The notes beneath the pieces were generated by a model. It searched no databases. It saw nothing but the letters and a program-made list of their open reading frames with translations, and was not told the DNA's origin. Shown here piece by piece: positions 27,301-34,463 of a stretch of 55,288 bases of DNA (position 1 is its first letter; each line of letters begins with the position of its first letter). This stretch comes from Candidatus Omnitrophota bacterium (lineage in GTDB: Bacteria; Omnitrophota; Gorgyraeia; Gygaellales; Profunditerraquicolaceae): positions 1-55,288 of the forward strand of contig JAGOOP010000011.1 in NCBI GenBank assembly GCA_017992455.1, written 5' to 3'. Made by a program: the position numbers and the translations under genes.

Positions 27301-27494
27301 ACGCCGGGACGATTCCGGCAGTCAGCAGCATGGAAGGCTATGTTAAGGCATGCTGCCAGTCAGAACGCATTGCCGCAGAACGTAATAAAGTGCTCCTCGC
27401 ATTGGCAGCGATCCTGCGCCTTCAGGAAGACCTCTATATTCCTACAGAGCCCCGGTTGAAAGAATTGCTTGTCCTCCTTGAGTCTCCTGTTTAA
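21315..27494 (+). CDS. Giant multidomain protein with several methyltransferase-like folds and a kinase-like segment
   Basis: 2,059 residues, GTG start (GGGAG 8 nt upstream; starting later would lose the hydrophobic helix at 16-36, a signal peptide or membrane anchor). Residues about 40-350 form an alpha-rich region with TRPWIVPDEIILRD, which I associate with Omnitrophota giant proteins. Rossmann-type segments: about 445-680 (VLGPGAGTE, G455/457/459), about 780-1000 (NPACGGD; weak), about 1290-1440 (VDLGSGYGR, DOT1-like, D1311) and about 1740-1945 (SIGSGIAFVE, then AVDIH; Methyltransf_11-like). Between the last two, residues about 1490-1640 resemble a protein/aminoglycoside kinase fold (K1517, D1609, N1614, D1634). 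Substrates are unknown. Monocistronic; a family B hairpin overlaps its stop codon. Confidence 0.85.
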   Translation: MAFLFAQKNDFIKAFRRIIAFIIILSFIFEQLGIAQVIPQIPNPADPNSLFISSDKFRPIHLRSIDYQDAARSFSVMLDKGDVKEAKQAETEQAVRDMMTYFFIGVRLPNSSFWVNLRPDSPERIIDARLAQTDIGRIMLAADVQLKKDLAAYTSPKTKEGKAYWDKLYKKAEELFGSEDISIPTMTRPWIVPDEIILRDAGTSAYIYKATLKVLLEADHLRNGPAIQSADPRIKTLNDYSSQIIKESILPKLSKDVNISRRYAPLRQVYYSLILAQWFKSRNMGIDKSIDQKDLAGLMSNTAWDKGVYFKQYQDSFQKGEYDLQETVRTPFGQTIRQYFSGGIQLGVQNKEAPTPSVLSIAADGGIRLSAVKGSERALVTAHDKGFTIQLLHDDIAQGVQDGDIVMPHGPLRDDYSMFQQGLDWTNTRIQAETPVYLLKAFMDIYEQCRIMVLGPGAGTELSHIDDIAQEQGRQVEVDTISLSPLPLRFRLELDSANLWEQVKAYTKAGFSLAGLEEYYALLSDREIGDITRINRAEFNRALRHGEHEKIPMSVIPPLQNAGFHIYSRLPTPHIHRQYIMPLTDILSGGFGIQKRYHIVLDNHGGFYYTVMTEGLDEAVRAVDMLLAPDGVFYARVVPWMKEELDEFEFPGLVIFVTSEELLRKRIEEPLRTLIVRKDSLHMRRLAGCSGVRQVSDGMYRVDNMDKFVKKFIPAKSGAAIRKGLSTVVADNNPSHGAPVPLPSHARSHKDGGTLSIPHTAFNFADQLPLGWQSSMRREYYDHQEHRQLAQDHMEALSQFGIQLQMKMANTFPARAESVGPVALNPACGGDVMLFGLRAITDIIGIDVQPFGPPARIIAPQRTVNPSIKARYYAMGTDAMETLMALPETGNLIVERILIGLNAAVTGIYYFTLNDAGKMSFIESPGMKGTVGFGNAVVEFKDENGLTKRYWYIRQDLNRRSKALRSFLEQTTFQSLVLKGAFDMFNPDSPLFPDHDNLIQTILEPARRHSAWVIHDESRDGNPYKMWQEQFKPYHVQRTPVRLRSGMIVKPFFGLSEKNVFWGPADYLKTSSHQRHRGEYYEIFCREMSRINPDKTDIDYQLEFDRWMFRHYRLIVPEPGPDDSMVFADMLKHPPEPESLNDTELYLAFQNAFWSRAFTQLKWDFYLFGHFGFGQYPKILHKLLEPEAKAAIKQDRELLKLYYKSGAQAFRRIAQIEASLADEMFARFAKRPEAVRKIVEYLHDRNIPILDSVLNRLLGIRDYELEETLSPGIESSAAYQSEDHFYQGTPYEFIRQILRHVEPTSSDVLVDLGSGYGRMVIYAALATRIKKAIGIELVAERASVSSRTAEELGLANVEFQNSHVKDADIQDGTVFYLFNPFSDETFALAMDKLREVARTRKITMIFWQCNEAELARCTWMKLVKTVPYRSYTAYIYEADPLLAKEVDARQARQRDGGNTDVFISDPDQVATLRDVCEVIERSVQGNSLPGDPVVISSGRGSESAVYRVAGYDRVVFKVMDEDLSEYRFNIQTDNLSRIAGANGYTRVPFDKFDLVSIAHIAPFAYCSLQNASGKRIRMVVQQKAVMPLERDELDALKADLKRAGITWVDAGPRNAAMIESEHGGQTTRMPVVIDLGGLFFKDATAQLIEMLFNAPEADDRHSAASALWAQDPERVPVQVMDALKKASNSEKDPFARSVIKAILRSASMGQDSAQSQQNFYTQPRQDGKHIFELWQEKADVGSSITPAVYDDGYRANMVRLIKSVTRENKDAAILSIGSGIAFVEEILASDGYRNITAVDIHREAAEIARSKGLESFVATGESLPIGSSSQDVVYLDGALGHMAASFKAPYDNCFQQPLREVSRVLKDTGLVVISDDVPAEGSDYELNPRVELLRVSDTVIAQELKNAGFKVFDIQFFSYLRPGIGEVKRRVVVAQKADFAPQDVAGIDFIGLQAAQTQSMAGPLSARILTCLGQSVPVPISADLSQEWLKIEQAINAGTIPAVSSMEGYVKACCQSERIAAERNKVLLALAAILRLQEDLYIPTEPRLKELLVLLESPV

Positions 27495-27568
27495 AATCAT
27501 AGGGACGGTTCTCCTTCCTCCTTCGGAGAACCGTCCCTATGATTTTGGAGAACCGTCCCTATGATTTT
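27493..27568. repeat. Hairpin repeat, family B, with right arm duplicated
   Basis: Perfect 22-bp arms 27493-27514 and 27525-27546 (core AGGGACGGTTCTCC) with a 10-nt loop, followed at once by a second exact copy of the right arm (27547-27568). The repeat overlaps the TAA of the giant gene and ends just before the -35 box of the next promoter. Confidence 0.93.
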
Positions 27569-27569
27569 A

Positions 27570-27597
27570 TTGACAAAATCCCAATTTATCCTATAAT
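27570..27597 (+). promoter_or_regulatory. Strong sigma70-type promoter of the OmpA-LysM lipoprotein gene
   Basis: TTGACA (27570-27575), 16-bp spacer, TATAAT (27592-27597). The consensus match is the best in the window. It gives a leader of about 100 nt before the ATG at 27707, in which I see no convincing fold. Confidence 0.8.
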
Positions 27598-27706
27598 ATA
27601 CTCAATTACGCAAAGCCATGGATTTTCTTGCCATTAACCAATCCCACCGAGCACATCAAAGAGCGGGAGATTTTTAGGAAAGTACCACTCAAATCAGGAG
27701 AGAAAC

Positions 27707-28690
27707 ATGAAGAACGGAAAAGGGTTAGTGTCAGTTTTGTCTTTTTTGGTCGTGGTGGTGCTTGCATTGAGCGGCTGTGCGACGGACCGTCAGGCGCGGA
27801 AAAAAGCGGAGATAGACGCCATGCAAAAGGAGTTCGAATGGTGGCCGACTGACGCCAAACCCAGCCCTGTCAAAGACCCGCGCGGCGGGTTCTGGTGGTG
27901 GCCTGCAGAGCCGGGGCAGGTCAAACCCTGGGGCAACCGCGGGTATGTGTATCTGTACAAGATAATCTATGATTACCAGGAAGAGGACCTGCCGCCTGCG
28001 AAACCGCAGGAGATGCGGCCGTCGCTTCTTATCAAAAAGATCATCAAGAACGTCAAGGTGTATTTCGATTACGACAAATCAGACCTGCGTTCCGACGCGA
28101 AAGGCATCCTCGAGGATGCAGTGGGCGTGCTCGGCCGCAATCCCGAATCGACGATCCTCATCACCGGCAACGCCGATATCCGCGGCCCGGAGAACTATAA
28201 CCTGAAGTTAGGCAAGCGCAGGGCTGAGCGCGTCAAGCAGTTCATGCTCGAGAACGGAATCCCGGAGACGAGGATCAAGATCGTCAGCCGCGGCAAGCTC
28301 GACGCGGTCGCTCCGATCACCGACCTGGTCGGCATGCAGAAGGACCGTAATGCACAGTTCATGATCGCCGAGGTCGAAGAGGTCATGCTGCCTGCTCCGG
28401 GGACCGGCGCAGGAGCGGCTTCAGCCGAGCCTGCCGTCGCGCTTCCCGAAGGAGCGCTGAAGGTCGATGAAGGCAAATATATCGCCGAGGTCCAGGAAAG
28501 CGTCGAAAGCGCGGTAAAGGTTTCGACCAAGGAATACACGGTCAAGAAAGGCGATTCGCTCTGGAAGATCGCTGAAAAAGAGCTCGGCAGCGGCCACCGC
28601 TGGCAGTATCTGTATGAGGTGAACAAGGACAGGATCAAGAATTCCAACAGGCTCAAGCCCGGACAGAAATTGCTTATCCCGGTCGAATAG
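27707..28690 (+). CDS. OmpA/Pal-family lipoprotein with LysM domain
   Basis: 327 residues. Lipoprotein signal peptide with lipobox LSGC (Cys24). A Trp-rich segment (about 42-75), then an OmpA-like peptidoglycan-binding domain (about 115-225; VYFDYDKSDLRSDA, then ADIRGPENYNLKLGKRRAE and NGIPETRIKIVSRG) and a C-terminal LysM (about 276-326; YTVKKGDSLWKIAEKELG and LKPGQKLLIP). It should sit in the outer membrane, if there is one, and bind peptidoglycan through both modules, like Pal with an extra anchor. GGAGAG 5 nt from the ATG is a good ribosome-binding site and the promoter is strong, fitting an abundant envelope protein. The usual ADxRG of Pal is ADIRG here. Confidence 0.92.
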   Translation: MKNGKGLVSVLSFLVVVVLALSGCATDRQARKKAEIDAMQKEFEWWPTDAKPSPVKDPRGGFWWWPAEPGQVKPWGNRGYVYLYKIIYDYQEEDLPPAKPQEMRPSLLIKKIIKNVKVYFDYDKSDLRSDAKGILEDAVGVLGRNPESTILITGNADIRGPENYNLKLGKRRAERVKQFMLENGIPETRIKIVSRGKLDAVAPITDLVGMQKDRNAQFMIAEVEEVMLPAPGTGAGAASAEPAVALPEGALKVDEGKYIAEVQESVESAVKVSTKEYTVKKGDSLWKIAEKELGSGHRWQYLYEVNKDRIKNSNRLKPGQKLLIPVE

Positions 28691-28711
28691 AAAACAGAAA
28701 GCATCGTGCAC

Positions 28712-29182
28712 ATGGTCGGTCCCGACATACGGTTAAGCAGCCTTCTGAAAGAAAAATACATCGAGCTTGACCTGCAGGAAAAAGAGAAGAAAAAAATACT
28801 GGGCGAGCTGGTCGAGGGCATCGCGTCGAAAGCGAAGCTCAGGAACAAAAAAGAGATCCTGGCCGCCCTGGTCAAGCGCGAAAAGCTCGGCTCGACCGGC
28901 ATCGGCAACGGCGTGGCGATACCCCATGCCCGGTCGCCGAAGGTGAAGGATTTTATCCTGGCGTTCGCCCGCAGGTCAGGGGGGATCGATTTCGGCGCTC
29001 TGGACGGAGAGAAGACGTATCTTTTTTTCGTCCTTTTGTCCCCGGAAGAGAACATAGGCGGCCATCTCAAGATACTGGCTGAAGTTTCGCGCCTGGTAAA
29101 GGATAAGTTCATCGTCGACCGGCTGAAGGCGGCAGCCGATAAGAAAGAGATCATCAAGGTTATCTCCACATACGAGAGATAG
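28712..29182 (+). CDS. PTS EIIA domain protein (fructose/nitrogen type)
   Basis: 156 residues from ATG 28712; a GTG two codons earlier (28706) is also possible. The EIIA fold is complete with the phospho-accepting His72 in GVAIPHARSP and the family's LL(S)PEEN...HLKILA segment. Single-domain EIIA proteins of the PtsN type usually regulate rather than transport sugar; no EI, HPr, EIIB or EIIC gene is in the window, so a regulatory role is the better guess. It lies 21 nt after the lipoprotein gene and ends before a clear terminator. Confidence 0.88.
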   Translation: MVGPDIRLSSLLKEKYIELDLQEKEKKKILGELVEGIASKAKLRNKKEILAALVKREKLGSTGIGNGVAIPHARSPKVKDFILAFARRSGGIDFGALDGEKTYLFFVLLSPEENIGGHLKILAEVSRLVKDKFIVDRLKAAADKKEIIKVISTYER

Positions 29183-29190
29183 CATATTAT

Positions 29191-29237
29191 CGGGGGCGCT
29201 GCTTATTGTCGTAGAATAATAGGAGCGCTCCCGTTTT
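29191..29237 (+). terminator. Intrinsic terminator after the EIIA gene
   Basis: CGGGGGCGCT (29191-29200) pairs with AGCGCTCCCG (29224-29233) with one G-U pair, followed by TTTTC. It lies 8 nt past the EIIA stop and just before the CcdA-like gene, ending the lipoprotein-EIIA transcript. Confidence 0.75.
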
Positions 29238-29254
29238 CATTGGCGGTGGAGGGT

Positions 29255-30448
29255 ATGTATAAGAAGCTGCGATCAATGCTGCGGTTTGCGCCATGGGTTA
29301 TTTGTGCGCTTGCGTTCGCAATGCCCGCATCGGGCCAGCAGCCGGCTGTGCGGGAAAAACTCGTTTTTTTCTTTTCGCAAACCTGCCATAACTGCCATGA
29401 GGTCAAAGACGGGATCGTGTCCATGGTCGCCCGCGACCATCGCGGCCGGATCGACATCGAATATCGCGACATAGGCGATATCGACAGCTACAAACTTCTT
29501 TTAGGATTCAGGGAAAAACTCGGCCTGACAGGCCAGATCCAGGTTCCCGCGGTGTACTTTTGCGGCGAATTATTGATCGGCCAGGATACGATCGAGAACA
29601 CATTGCTGGACCTGATCGGGCGGCAGGGGGGGACGGCTCAGGTATCCGTTCCTGCGGAACAGATTCCGCCTGTCGATCTCGTGGGCCATTTCAGGAGTTT
29701 CACTCCTGCCGCCGTCATCGGCGCGGGGCTCATCGACGGGATCAATCCCTGCGCATTCACCGTGATGGTCTTTTTTATCTCGTTCTTGTCTTTGCAGGGC
29801 TATCGCCGAAGGGAACTTCTTGTCATCGGCAGCGCTTTTATCATCTCGGTCTTTCTGACGTACCTGCTGCTCGGGCTGGGATTGTTCAATTTCTTTTACG
29901 GCATCAAAGGCGTTTTTGTTGTGCGCAGGGCCTTGAACATCGGCATCGGTCTTTTCACCCTGGCCCTGGGCATTGCCGCATTGCGCGACATAGCCGGGTT
30001 CATCAGGACCGGATCGACGGATAATATGATCCTGGCGCTTCCGTCTGCGGTCAAGAACCGGATCCACAAAGTCATCGGCCTGGCGTACCGTAAAGATCCT
30101 GCGTCCGGCCGGCACGAGAAAAACGTTTCCGTTGCGAGGCTGTGCATGGCAGCGCTGGTGACCGGTTTCCTCGTATCGCTCCTCGAGGCAGTGTGCACGG
30201 GCCAGGTATATCTGCCCACGATCACGTTTGTCCTGAGATCCGCGGAAGTCAGGCTGCAGGCCGCAGGGTATCTGGTGTTGTACAATATCATGTTCATCGT
30301 GCCGCTGGCGGTCATATTCGTTTTCGCTCTTGCAGGCGTCAGCTCCGGACAGTTCACAAAATTCCTTCGCCGGCATTTTCTTGCGGTCAAGATCCTCATG
30401 GCGTGCCTGTTCTTCATGTTCGCGTTACTCTTACTCTGGAGGGGGTAG
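29255..30448 (+). CDS. CcdA/DsbD-like membrane thiol-disulfide protein with N-terminal thioredoxin-like domain
   Basis: 397 residues. A signal/anchor helix (about 8-27), a thioredoxin/glutaredoxin-like domain with a CHNC active site (Cys44, Cys47; FFFSQTCHNCHE), then from about residue 150 six TM helices with the CcdA/DsbD cysteine motifs INPCAFTVM (Cys166) and EAVCTGQVY. It probably passes electrons from the cytoplasm to thiols outside the membrane. ATG 29255 follows GGAGGG almost directly; TTG 29240 and GTG 29246 are alternative starts. It overlaps or touches the next gene (stop TAG then ATG), a DUF1573 protein, and then an M48 protease: a small envelope redox/quality-control operon. Confidence 0.85.
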   Translation: MYKKLRSMLRFAPWVICALAFAMPASGQQPAVREKLVFFFSQTCHNCHEVKDGIVSMVARDHRGRIDIEYRDIGDIDSYKLLLGFREKLGLTGQIQVPAVYFCGELLIGQDTIENTLLDLIGRQGGTAQVSVPAEQIPPVDLVGHFRSFTPAAVIGAGLIDGINPCAFTVMVFFISFLSLQGYRRRELLVIGSAFIISVFLTYLLLGLGLFNFFYGIKGVFVVRRALNIGIGLFTLALGIAALRDIAGFIRTGSTDNMILALPSAVKNRIHKVIGLAYRKDPASGRHEKNVSVARLCMAALVTGFLVSLLEAVCTGQVYLPTITFVLRSAEVRLQAAGYLVLYNIMFIVPLAVIFVFALAGVSSGQFTKFLRRHFLAVKILMACLFFMFALLLLWRG

Positions 30449-30886
30449 ATGAAAGCATGGGTGTTGTCTCTAGCAATGATCGTATATCTGCCTGTGGGTG
30501 CGTGGTGCGCCGCTTCGGCGCCGCCGGATTCTCAAGCCCCGCACGCCGTTGAGGCCGTGACGGACCCTTTTTCCTGGGATTTCGGCAGTGCGAAGGCAGG
30601 CGATGTGCTCGAGCATGAATTCGTGCTCGTCAATAAAGGAACGAAGGACCTGGCGGTCAAGGATACGACGACATCGTGCGGCTGTACGGTGTCAGCCATC
30701 GGCAAAAAACATTTGAAACCGGGCGAGTCTGCGGCATTATCGGTGAGATTCGACACCAAGGGGTATTCCGGGGATACGAAACAGTTCGTCTATGTGAACA
30801 CGGATGATCTTGACGAGCCGGTCATCCGGTTCACGGTCAGGGCGCGGATCGTGCAAACACCGGCAAAACAGGAGGGAGCGCGATGA
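30449..30886 (+). CDS. Exported DUF1573 protein
   Basis: 145 residues with a signal peptide (MKAWVLSLAMIVYLPVGAWCA) and one DUF1573 Ig-like beta-sandwich (about 40-135; WDFGSAKAGDVLEHEFVLVN, then TTSCGCTVSAI and KPGESAALSVRFDTKG). The CGC cysteines are typical of the family and could be a substrate of the upstream CcdA-like protein. The ATG directly abuts the upstream stop and its own stop overlaps the protease start (ATGA), so the three genes are translationally coupled. Molecular function of the domain is not established; it is often found in exported proteins of Bacteroidetes and PVC bacteria. Confidence 0.87.
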   Translation: MKAWVLSLAMIVYLPVGAWCAASAPPDSQAPHAVEAVTDPFSWDFGSAKAGDVLEHEFVLVNKGTKDLAVKDTTTSCGCTVSAIGKKHLKPGESAALSVRFDTKGYSGDTKQFVYVNTDDLDEPVIRFTVRARIVQTPAKQEGAR

Positions 30887-31842
30887 TAGGGCTGCATGTG
30901 CGTATGGGGCTTTTGCTGGGGGCGCTGTTCGCTCTCATCTATGCCATTGTCGTCATGGCCGGGACATATCTGGGCCTCGGCAATTTCTATTTTTATCTTG
31001 CGATCTCGGCGGGATTGATGATCTTTCAGTATCTGATCGGCCCGAAGATCGTCGAATGGTCCATGCAGGTGCGCTATGTGACCAGGAAAGAGAACCCGCG
31101 GTTATACGACATGGTCGAGATCCTTGCGAAAAAAGCGGGCATCCCGGCGCCGCGCGTCGGCATATCGCCGACGAACCTGCCCAATGCGTTCGCGTTCGGC
31201 AGGGGGGTGCGCGACGGCAGGATCTGCGTGACCACGGGGATCCTGTCCCTGCTGGACGAGTACGAACTGCGCGCCGTGGTCGGCCATGAGATGTCGCATC
31301 TGAAGAATCGCGACGTGCTCACGATCACGGTGCTGTCCGTGATCCCGATGATATTATACCGCCTGGCGTGGCATTTCCTGTTCTTCGGAAACCGCCGGGA
31401 CCGTTCGTCGAACACGGCGCTCATCGGCCTTGCCGCGTTCCTGTTCTATTTCATCACCAATCTTCTGGTGCTGTACGCGTCGCGGATCAGGGAATATTTC
31501 GCCGACCGCGGCTCGATCGCGCTCGGCAACAGCCCCGCGTCGCTCGCATCCGCGCTGTACAAGCTTGTGTACGGGGCAGCCCGTATCGATAAGGAGGACC
31601 TGCGGCAGGTGGAAGGCATCAAGGCATTCTTTGCGAGCGACCCGTCGCGCGCCTGGCAGGAGATCCGGGAACTGAAACAGATCGACCGCGACAGAAGCGG
31701 CACGATCGATCCGACGGAGCTCGATATGCTCAGGCGCAAGGATATCCGGCTCGGCGGCGCGGATAAGCTTATGGAACTGTTAAGCACGCATCCGAACATG
31801 CTCAAACGCATCAAACAGCTGTCATCGTACCGGATGGGATAA
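30883..31842 (+). CDS. htpX: HtpX-like M48 membrane zinc metalloprotease
   Basis: 319 residues. Two N-terminal TM helices (about 10-55), catalytic HEMSH (H135, E136, H139 in VVGHEMSHLKNRD), two further TM helices (about 150-205) and the third zinc ligand Glu in REYFADRGS. HtpX cleaves misfolded membrane proteins at the cytoplasmic face. The C-terminal 80 residues include DRDRSGTIDPTELDML, an EF-hand-like loop (DRDRSGTIDPTE) that is unusual for HtpX; whether it binds calcium is unknown. Last gene of the CcdA-like/DUF1573 operon. Confidence 0.9.
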   Translation: MIGLHVRMGLLLGALFALIYAIVVMAGTYLGLGNFYFYLAISAGLMIFQYLIGPKIVEWSMQVRYVTRKENPRLYDMVEILAKKAGIPAPRVGISPTNLPNAFAFGRGVRDGRICVTTGILSLLDEYELRAVVGHEMSHLKNRDVLTITVLSVIPMILYRLAWHFLFFGNRRDRSSNTALIGLAAFLFYFITNLLVLYASRIREYFADRGSIALGNSPASLASALYKLVYGAARIDKEDLRQVEGIKAFFASDPSRAWQEIRELKQIDRDRSGTIDPTELDMLRRKDIRLGGADKLMELLSTHPNMLKRIKQLSSYRMG

Positions 31843-31844
31843 CG

Positions 31845-31873
31845 TTGCAATATACGCCCCGGAGGGGTATACT
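31845..31873 (+). promoter_or_regulatory. sigma70-type promoter of the HD-GYP gene, leaderless geometry
   Basis: TTGCAA (31845-31850), 17-bp spacer, TATACT (31868-31873), then 6 nt and ATG 31880. The -35 box starts 2 nt after the htpX stop. No Shine-Dalgarno sequence could fit in the transcript. Confidence 0.7.
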
Positions 31874-31879
31874 ATTGGC

Positions 31880-33103
31880 ATGAAGGCACGGCCGCATATG
31901 ATCAAGAGGGACTGCCGACGTACCGGCGCTCAGCGAAAACTGTTCAAGCGTTTTTCGGATCTTGCGGCAAAACTCAAAAGAACGCTTCGCCACCGCGATT
32001 TTATACGCCAAGAGCTTGCAAGCCGCGAAGCCGAGCTCAGGCATATCTTCAAGCTCAACGCCAGCCTTATTTCCGTCATTCCCTGCGACCAGATGTACGG
32101 CATGGTCACCCGCATCGCCCACGGCCTGCTCGATACGGACATCGTGGTCCTTCGGCTGTTCGATGAGGCGAAGAACTCTCTCTGCGTGGTCTCGAGCTAT
32201 TTTACCGGCAGCGACATGATACGCGAACTGCCCGACATCAAGATAGGCGATGCCGTCAGCGGCAGGGCGTTTCAAACCGGTAAGGCGATCTCCGTTGCGG
32301 ATATCGACAAGCATCCGGTCGTCAGGAAGATGAAGCTTGTCAGGATCATCCGCAAAGAGGGCGCGCGGTCCATTCTGTCCGTGCCGATCCTGTTCCAGGG
32401 AAAACCGCTCGGCGTCATCGCGACATATTGCCGCAGGCCGCGCGTGTTCACGTCAAAAGAGATCAATCTCATGCGGGTGTTCGCCTCGTACGTGGCGACG
32501 ATATTGCGCGAAGCGGAGCATCACCGCCAGATGCATCTGACGTATTTCAATACGATCAGTTCGCTGGTCCTGACCCTTGAAACGCGCGATCCCTATACGC
32601 AGGGGCACACGGAGCGGGTCACGAAATTCGCCCTGCTCATCGGTAAGGCCATGGGGCTGCCGGCAGCGGACATGAACATTCTCCATTATGCGGCCGAGAT
32701 ACACGATATCGGAAAGATCAGCATCCCGGATTTCATCCTGAACAAACCAAGCAGCCTCAATAAGCTGGAGCGCCGCATGATCGAGCTGCATCCGGTCAAG
32801 GGCGCGCAGATCCTCGGCCCGCTTGAATTCCTCAAGCAGGTCATTCCCATCGTGCGCCATCATCACGAACGGTTCGACGGCACCGGCTATCCCGATCGTT
32901 TAAAAGGGATCCGTATCCCGCTTCTGGCCCGGATCCTCGCATGCGCCGACTCATACGATGCCATGACCTCGGAGCGCCCCTATAAAGCGAGGATGTCGGT
33001 TCCGGAGGCGGTACGCGAGATCAGGCGTAACGCGGGCACGCAATTCGATCCGAAAATAGCCGCGCTGTTCATCAGACTCATCCAAAAGAACCCTTCCCTG
33101 TAG
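31880..33103 (+). CDS. GAF and HD-GYP domain protein, probable c-di-GMP phosphodiesterase
   Basis: 407 residues: a basic, helical N terminus, a GAF domain (about 55-210) and an HD-GYP domain (about 225-395) with HTERVTKFALLIG, HDIGKISIPD, HHHERFDGTGYP and ADSYDAMTSERPY, so the metal-binding His/Asp set and the GYP motif are complete. Expected to hydrolyse c-di-GMP in response to a GAF ligand. The transcript should be leaderless. PilZ, YajQ-like and GGDEF-like genes in this window make a c-di-GMP network plausible. Confidence 0.92.
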   Translation: MKARPHMIKRDCRRTGAQRKLFKRFSDLAAKLKRTLRHRDFIRQELASREAELRHIFKLNASLISVIPCDQMYGMVTRIAHGLLDTDIVVLRLFDEAKNSLCVVSSYFTGSDMIRELPDIKIGDAVSGRAFQTGKAISVADIDKHPVVRKMKLVRIIRKEGARSILSVPILFQGKPLGVIATYCRRPRVFTSKEINLMRVFASYVATILREAEHHRQMHLTYFNTISSLVLTLETRDPYTQGHTERVTKFALLIGKAMGLPAADMNILHYAAEIHDIGKISIPDFILNKPSSLNKLERRMIELHPVKGAQILGPLEFLKQVIPIVRHHHERFDGTGYPDRLKGIRIPLLARILACADSYDAMTSERPYKARMSVPEAVREIRRNAGTQFDPKIAALFIRLIQKNPSL

Positions 33104-33161
33104 AAGTGTAGAAGAACCGGCCCCATACCCCCGCCGGCCTCGACACGGGCGTGTTCTCTTC

Positions 33162-33189
33162 TTGACGTATTACCCTGGCGTGATAAAAT
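33162..33189 (+). promoter_or_regulatory. sigma70-type promoter of the ackA-nfn-hyd operon
   Basis: TTGACG (33162-33167), 16-bp spacer, TAAAAT (33184-33189) with TGA before it (extended -10). The leader to ATG 33239 would be about 43 nt. It precedes the first gene of a run of six energy genes in the same direction. Confidence 0.65.
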
Positions 33190-33238
33190 AAAGTATCGTT
33201 TTTTTCCTTCCACACAAGGCGCGTTCAGGGCAGAAAAA

Positions 33239-34462
33239 ATGAAGATACTGATATTAAATTCAGGTTCGTCATCCATAAAATACCAGTTGTTCGAGATGCC
33301 CGAAGGGACGGTTATCGCGCGGGGCCTTCTGGAAAAGATAGGCGAGGAAACATCGATATTCAGCCAGAAGAGCGCACACGGCGGCCTCGAGCTCAAGAAG
33401 GCGGTCCCGGATCACGATGAAGGGGTCAATTTCATCATCGGCATGCTTACGGACCCGCAGCACGGTGTCATTTCGTCCGTCAGCGAGATCTCAGGCATCG
33501 GCCACCGCGTCGTGCACGGCGGGGAGGAGTTCACCGCGTCCGTGATCATTTCCGACGATGTGATCGAAAAGATCAAGAAATACGCCGACCTCGCCCCGCT
33601 CCATAATCCTCCGAACCTCATGGGCATCATGGCCTGCCGCAAGCTTTTGCCGTCGGCGCTTCAGGTCGCGTGTTTTGATACCGCATTCCATCACAGCATT
33701 CCTGCGCATGCCTATCTGTACGCTATACCCTACGGCCTGTATAAGAAGTTCGGCATCCGGCGCTACGGATTCCACGGCACCTCGCATCTCTATGTTGCAA
33801 AGCGGCTTGCAGCCCTGTTGAATACGGAGAAGGAGAAGCTTAATATCATCACCTGCCACCTGGGCAACGGGTGCAGTATTACCGCGGTCGAAAAAGGCAT
33901 GTCCGTTGACACGAGCATGGGATTTACCCCGCTCGAAGGCCTGGTCATGGGCACCCGGTCGGGCGATATAGACCCCGCGATCCTTTTTTATCTCAACGGC
34001 AAAGGGTATTCGTGCGAAGAGCTCAATAATCTTTTGAACAAGAAAAGCGGCCTGCTGGGCATATCCGAGCTCAGCAACGATATGCGCAACCTTGTCGAGG
34101 CGAAAATGCGCGGCGATATGCGCGCGCAGATCGCCATCGACATATTTTGCTACCGTATCAGGAAATACATCGGCTCGTATATGGCGGTCCTCGGAACGAC
34201 CGACGCGATCGTGTTCACGGGCGGCATCGGCGAGAACAACGCGATGATCCGCGCCGAATCCCTGCGCGGGATGCAGGCGCTCGGCGTCGAACTCGATGCC
34301 GGCCGCAACGAGTCGGTTCAGCGGTCGGAAGCCCGGATCAGCACGGATTCGTCCCGCGTCAAGGTATATGTCATCCCGACGAATGAAGAATTGCAGATCG
34401 CCTATGATACGTATGCGATAAGCCAGAGAATTGTGGGGTCAGCCCCCATCAACAGGAGATAG
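33239..34462 (+). CDS. ackA: Acetate kinase
   Basis: Makes ATP and acetate from acetyl phosphate and ADP. 407 residues. Motifs: ILNSGSSSIKYQL (residues 4-16; Asn for substrate), GHRVVHGG, FDTAFHHSIP, RRYGFHGTSH, THLGNG-type TCHLGNGCSIT, DTSMGFTPLEGLVMGTRSGDID and VFTGGIGENN. All active-site blocks are present. The C terminus (IVGSAPINRR) is read from a GGGGTCAG-type repeat at 34434. No phosphotransacetylase gene is in the window. nfnA starts 1 nt after the stop with AGGAG overlapping the ackA end. Confidence 0.97.
   Translation: MKILILNSGSSSIKYQLFEMPEGTVIARGLLEKIGEETSIFSQKSAHGGLELKKAVPDHDEGVNFIIGMLTDPQHGVISSVSEISGIGHRVVHGGEEFTASVIISDDVIEKIKKYADLAPLHNPPNLMGIMACRKLLPSALQVACFDTAFHHSIPAHAYLYAIPYGLYKKFGIRRYGFHGTSHLYVAKRLAALLNTEKEKLNIITCHLGNGCSITAVEKGMSVDTSMGFTPLEGLVMGTRSGDIDPAILFYLNGKGYSCEELNNLLNKKSGLLGISELSNDMRNLVEAKMRGDMRAQIAIDIFCYRIRKYIGSYMAVLGTTDAIVFTGGIGENNAMIRAESLRGMQALGVELDAGRNESVQRSEARISTDSSRVKVYVIPTNEELQIAYDTYAISQRIVGSAPINRR
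34434..34448. repeat. Short GGGGTCAG-type repeat at the ackA 3' end
   Basis: TGGGGTCAGCCCCCA, a near-palindrome sharing GGGGTCAG with the family A arms, inside the last codons of ackA. It encodes part of the protein's tail. Confidence 0.5.
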
Positions 34463-34463
34463 C

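Noticed and set aside
33104-33161. Terminator between the HD-GYP gene and ackA
   Set aside because: A CCGGC/GCCGG pairing exists but there is no U-tract and the stem is short.
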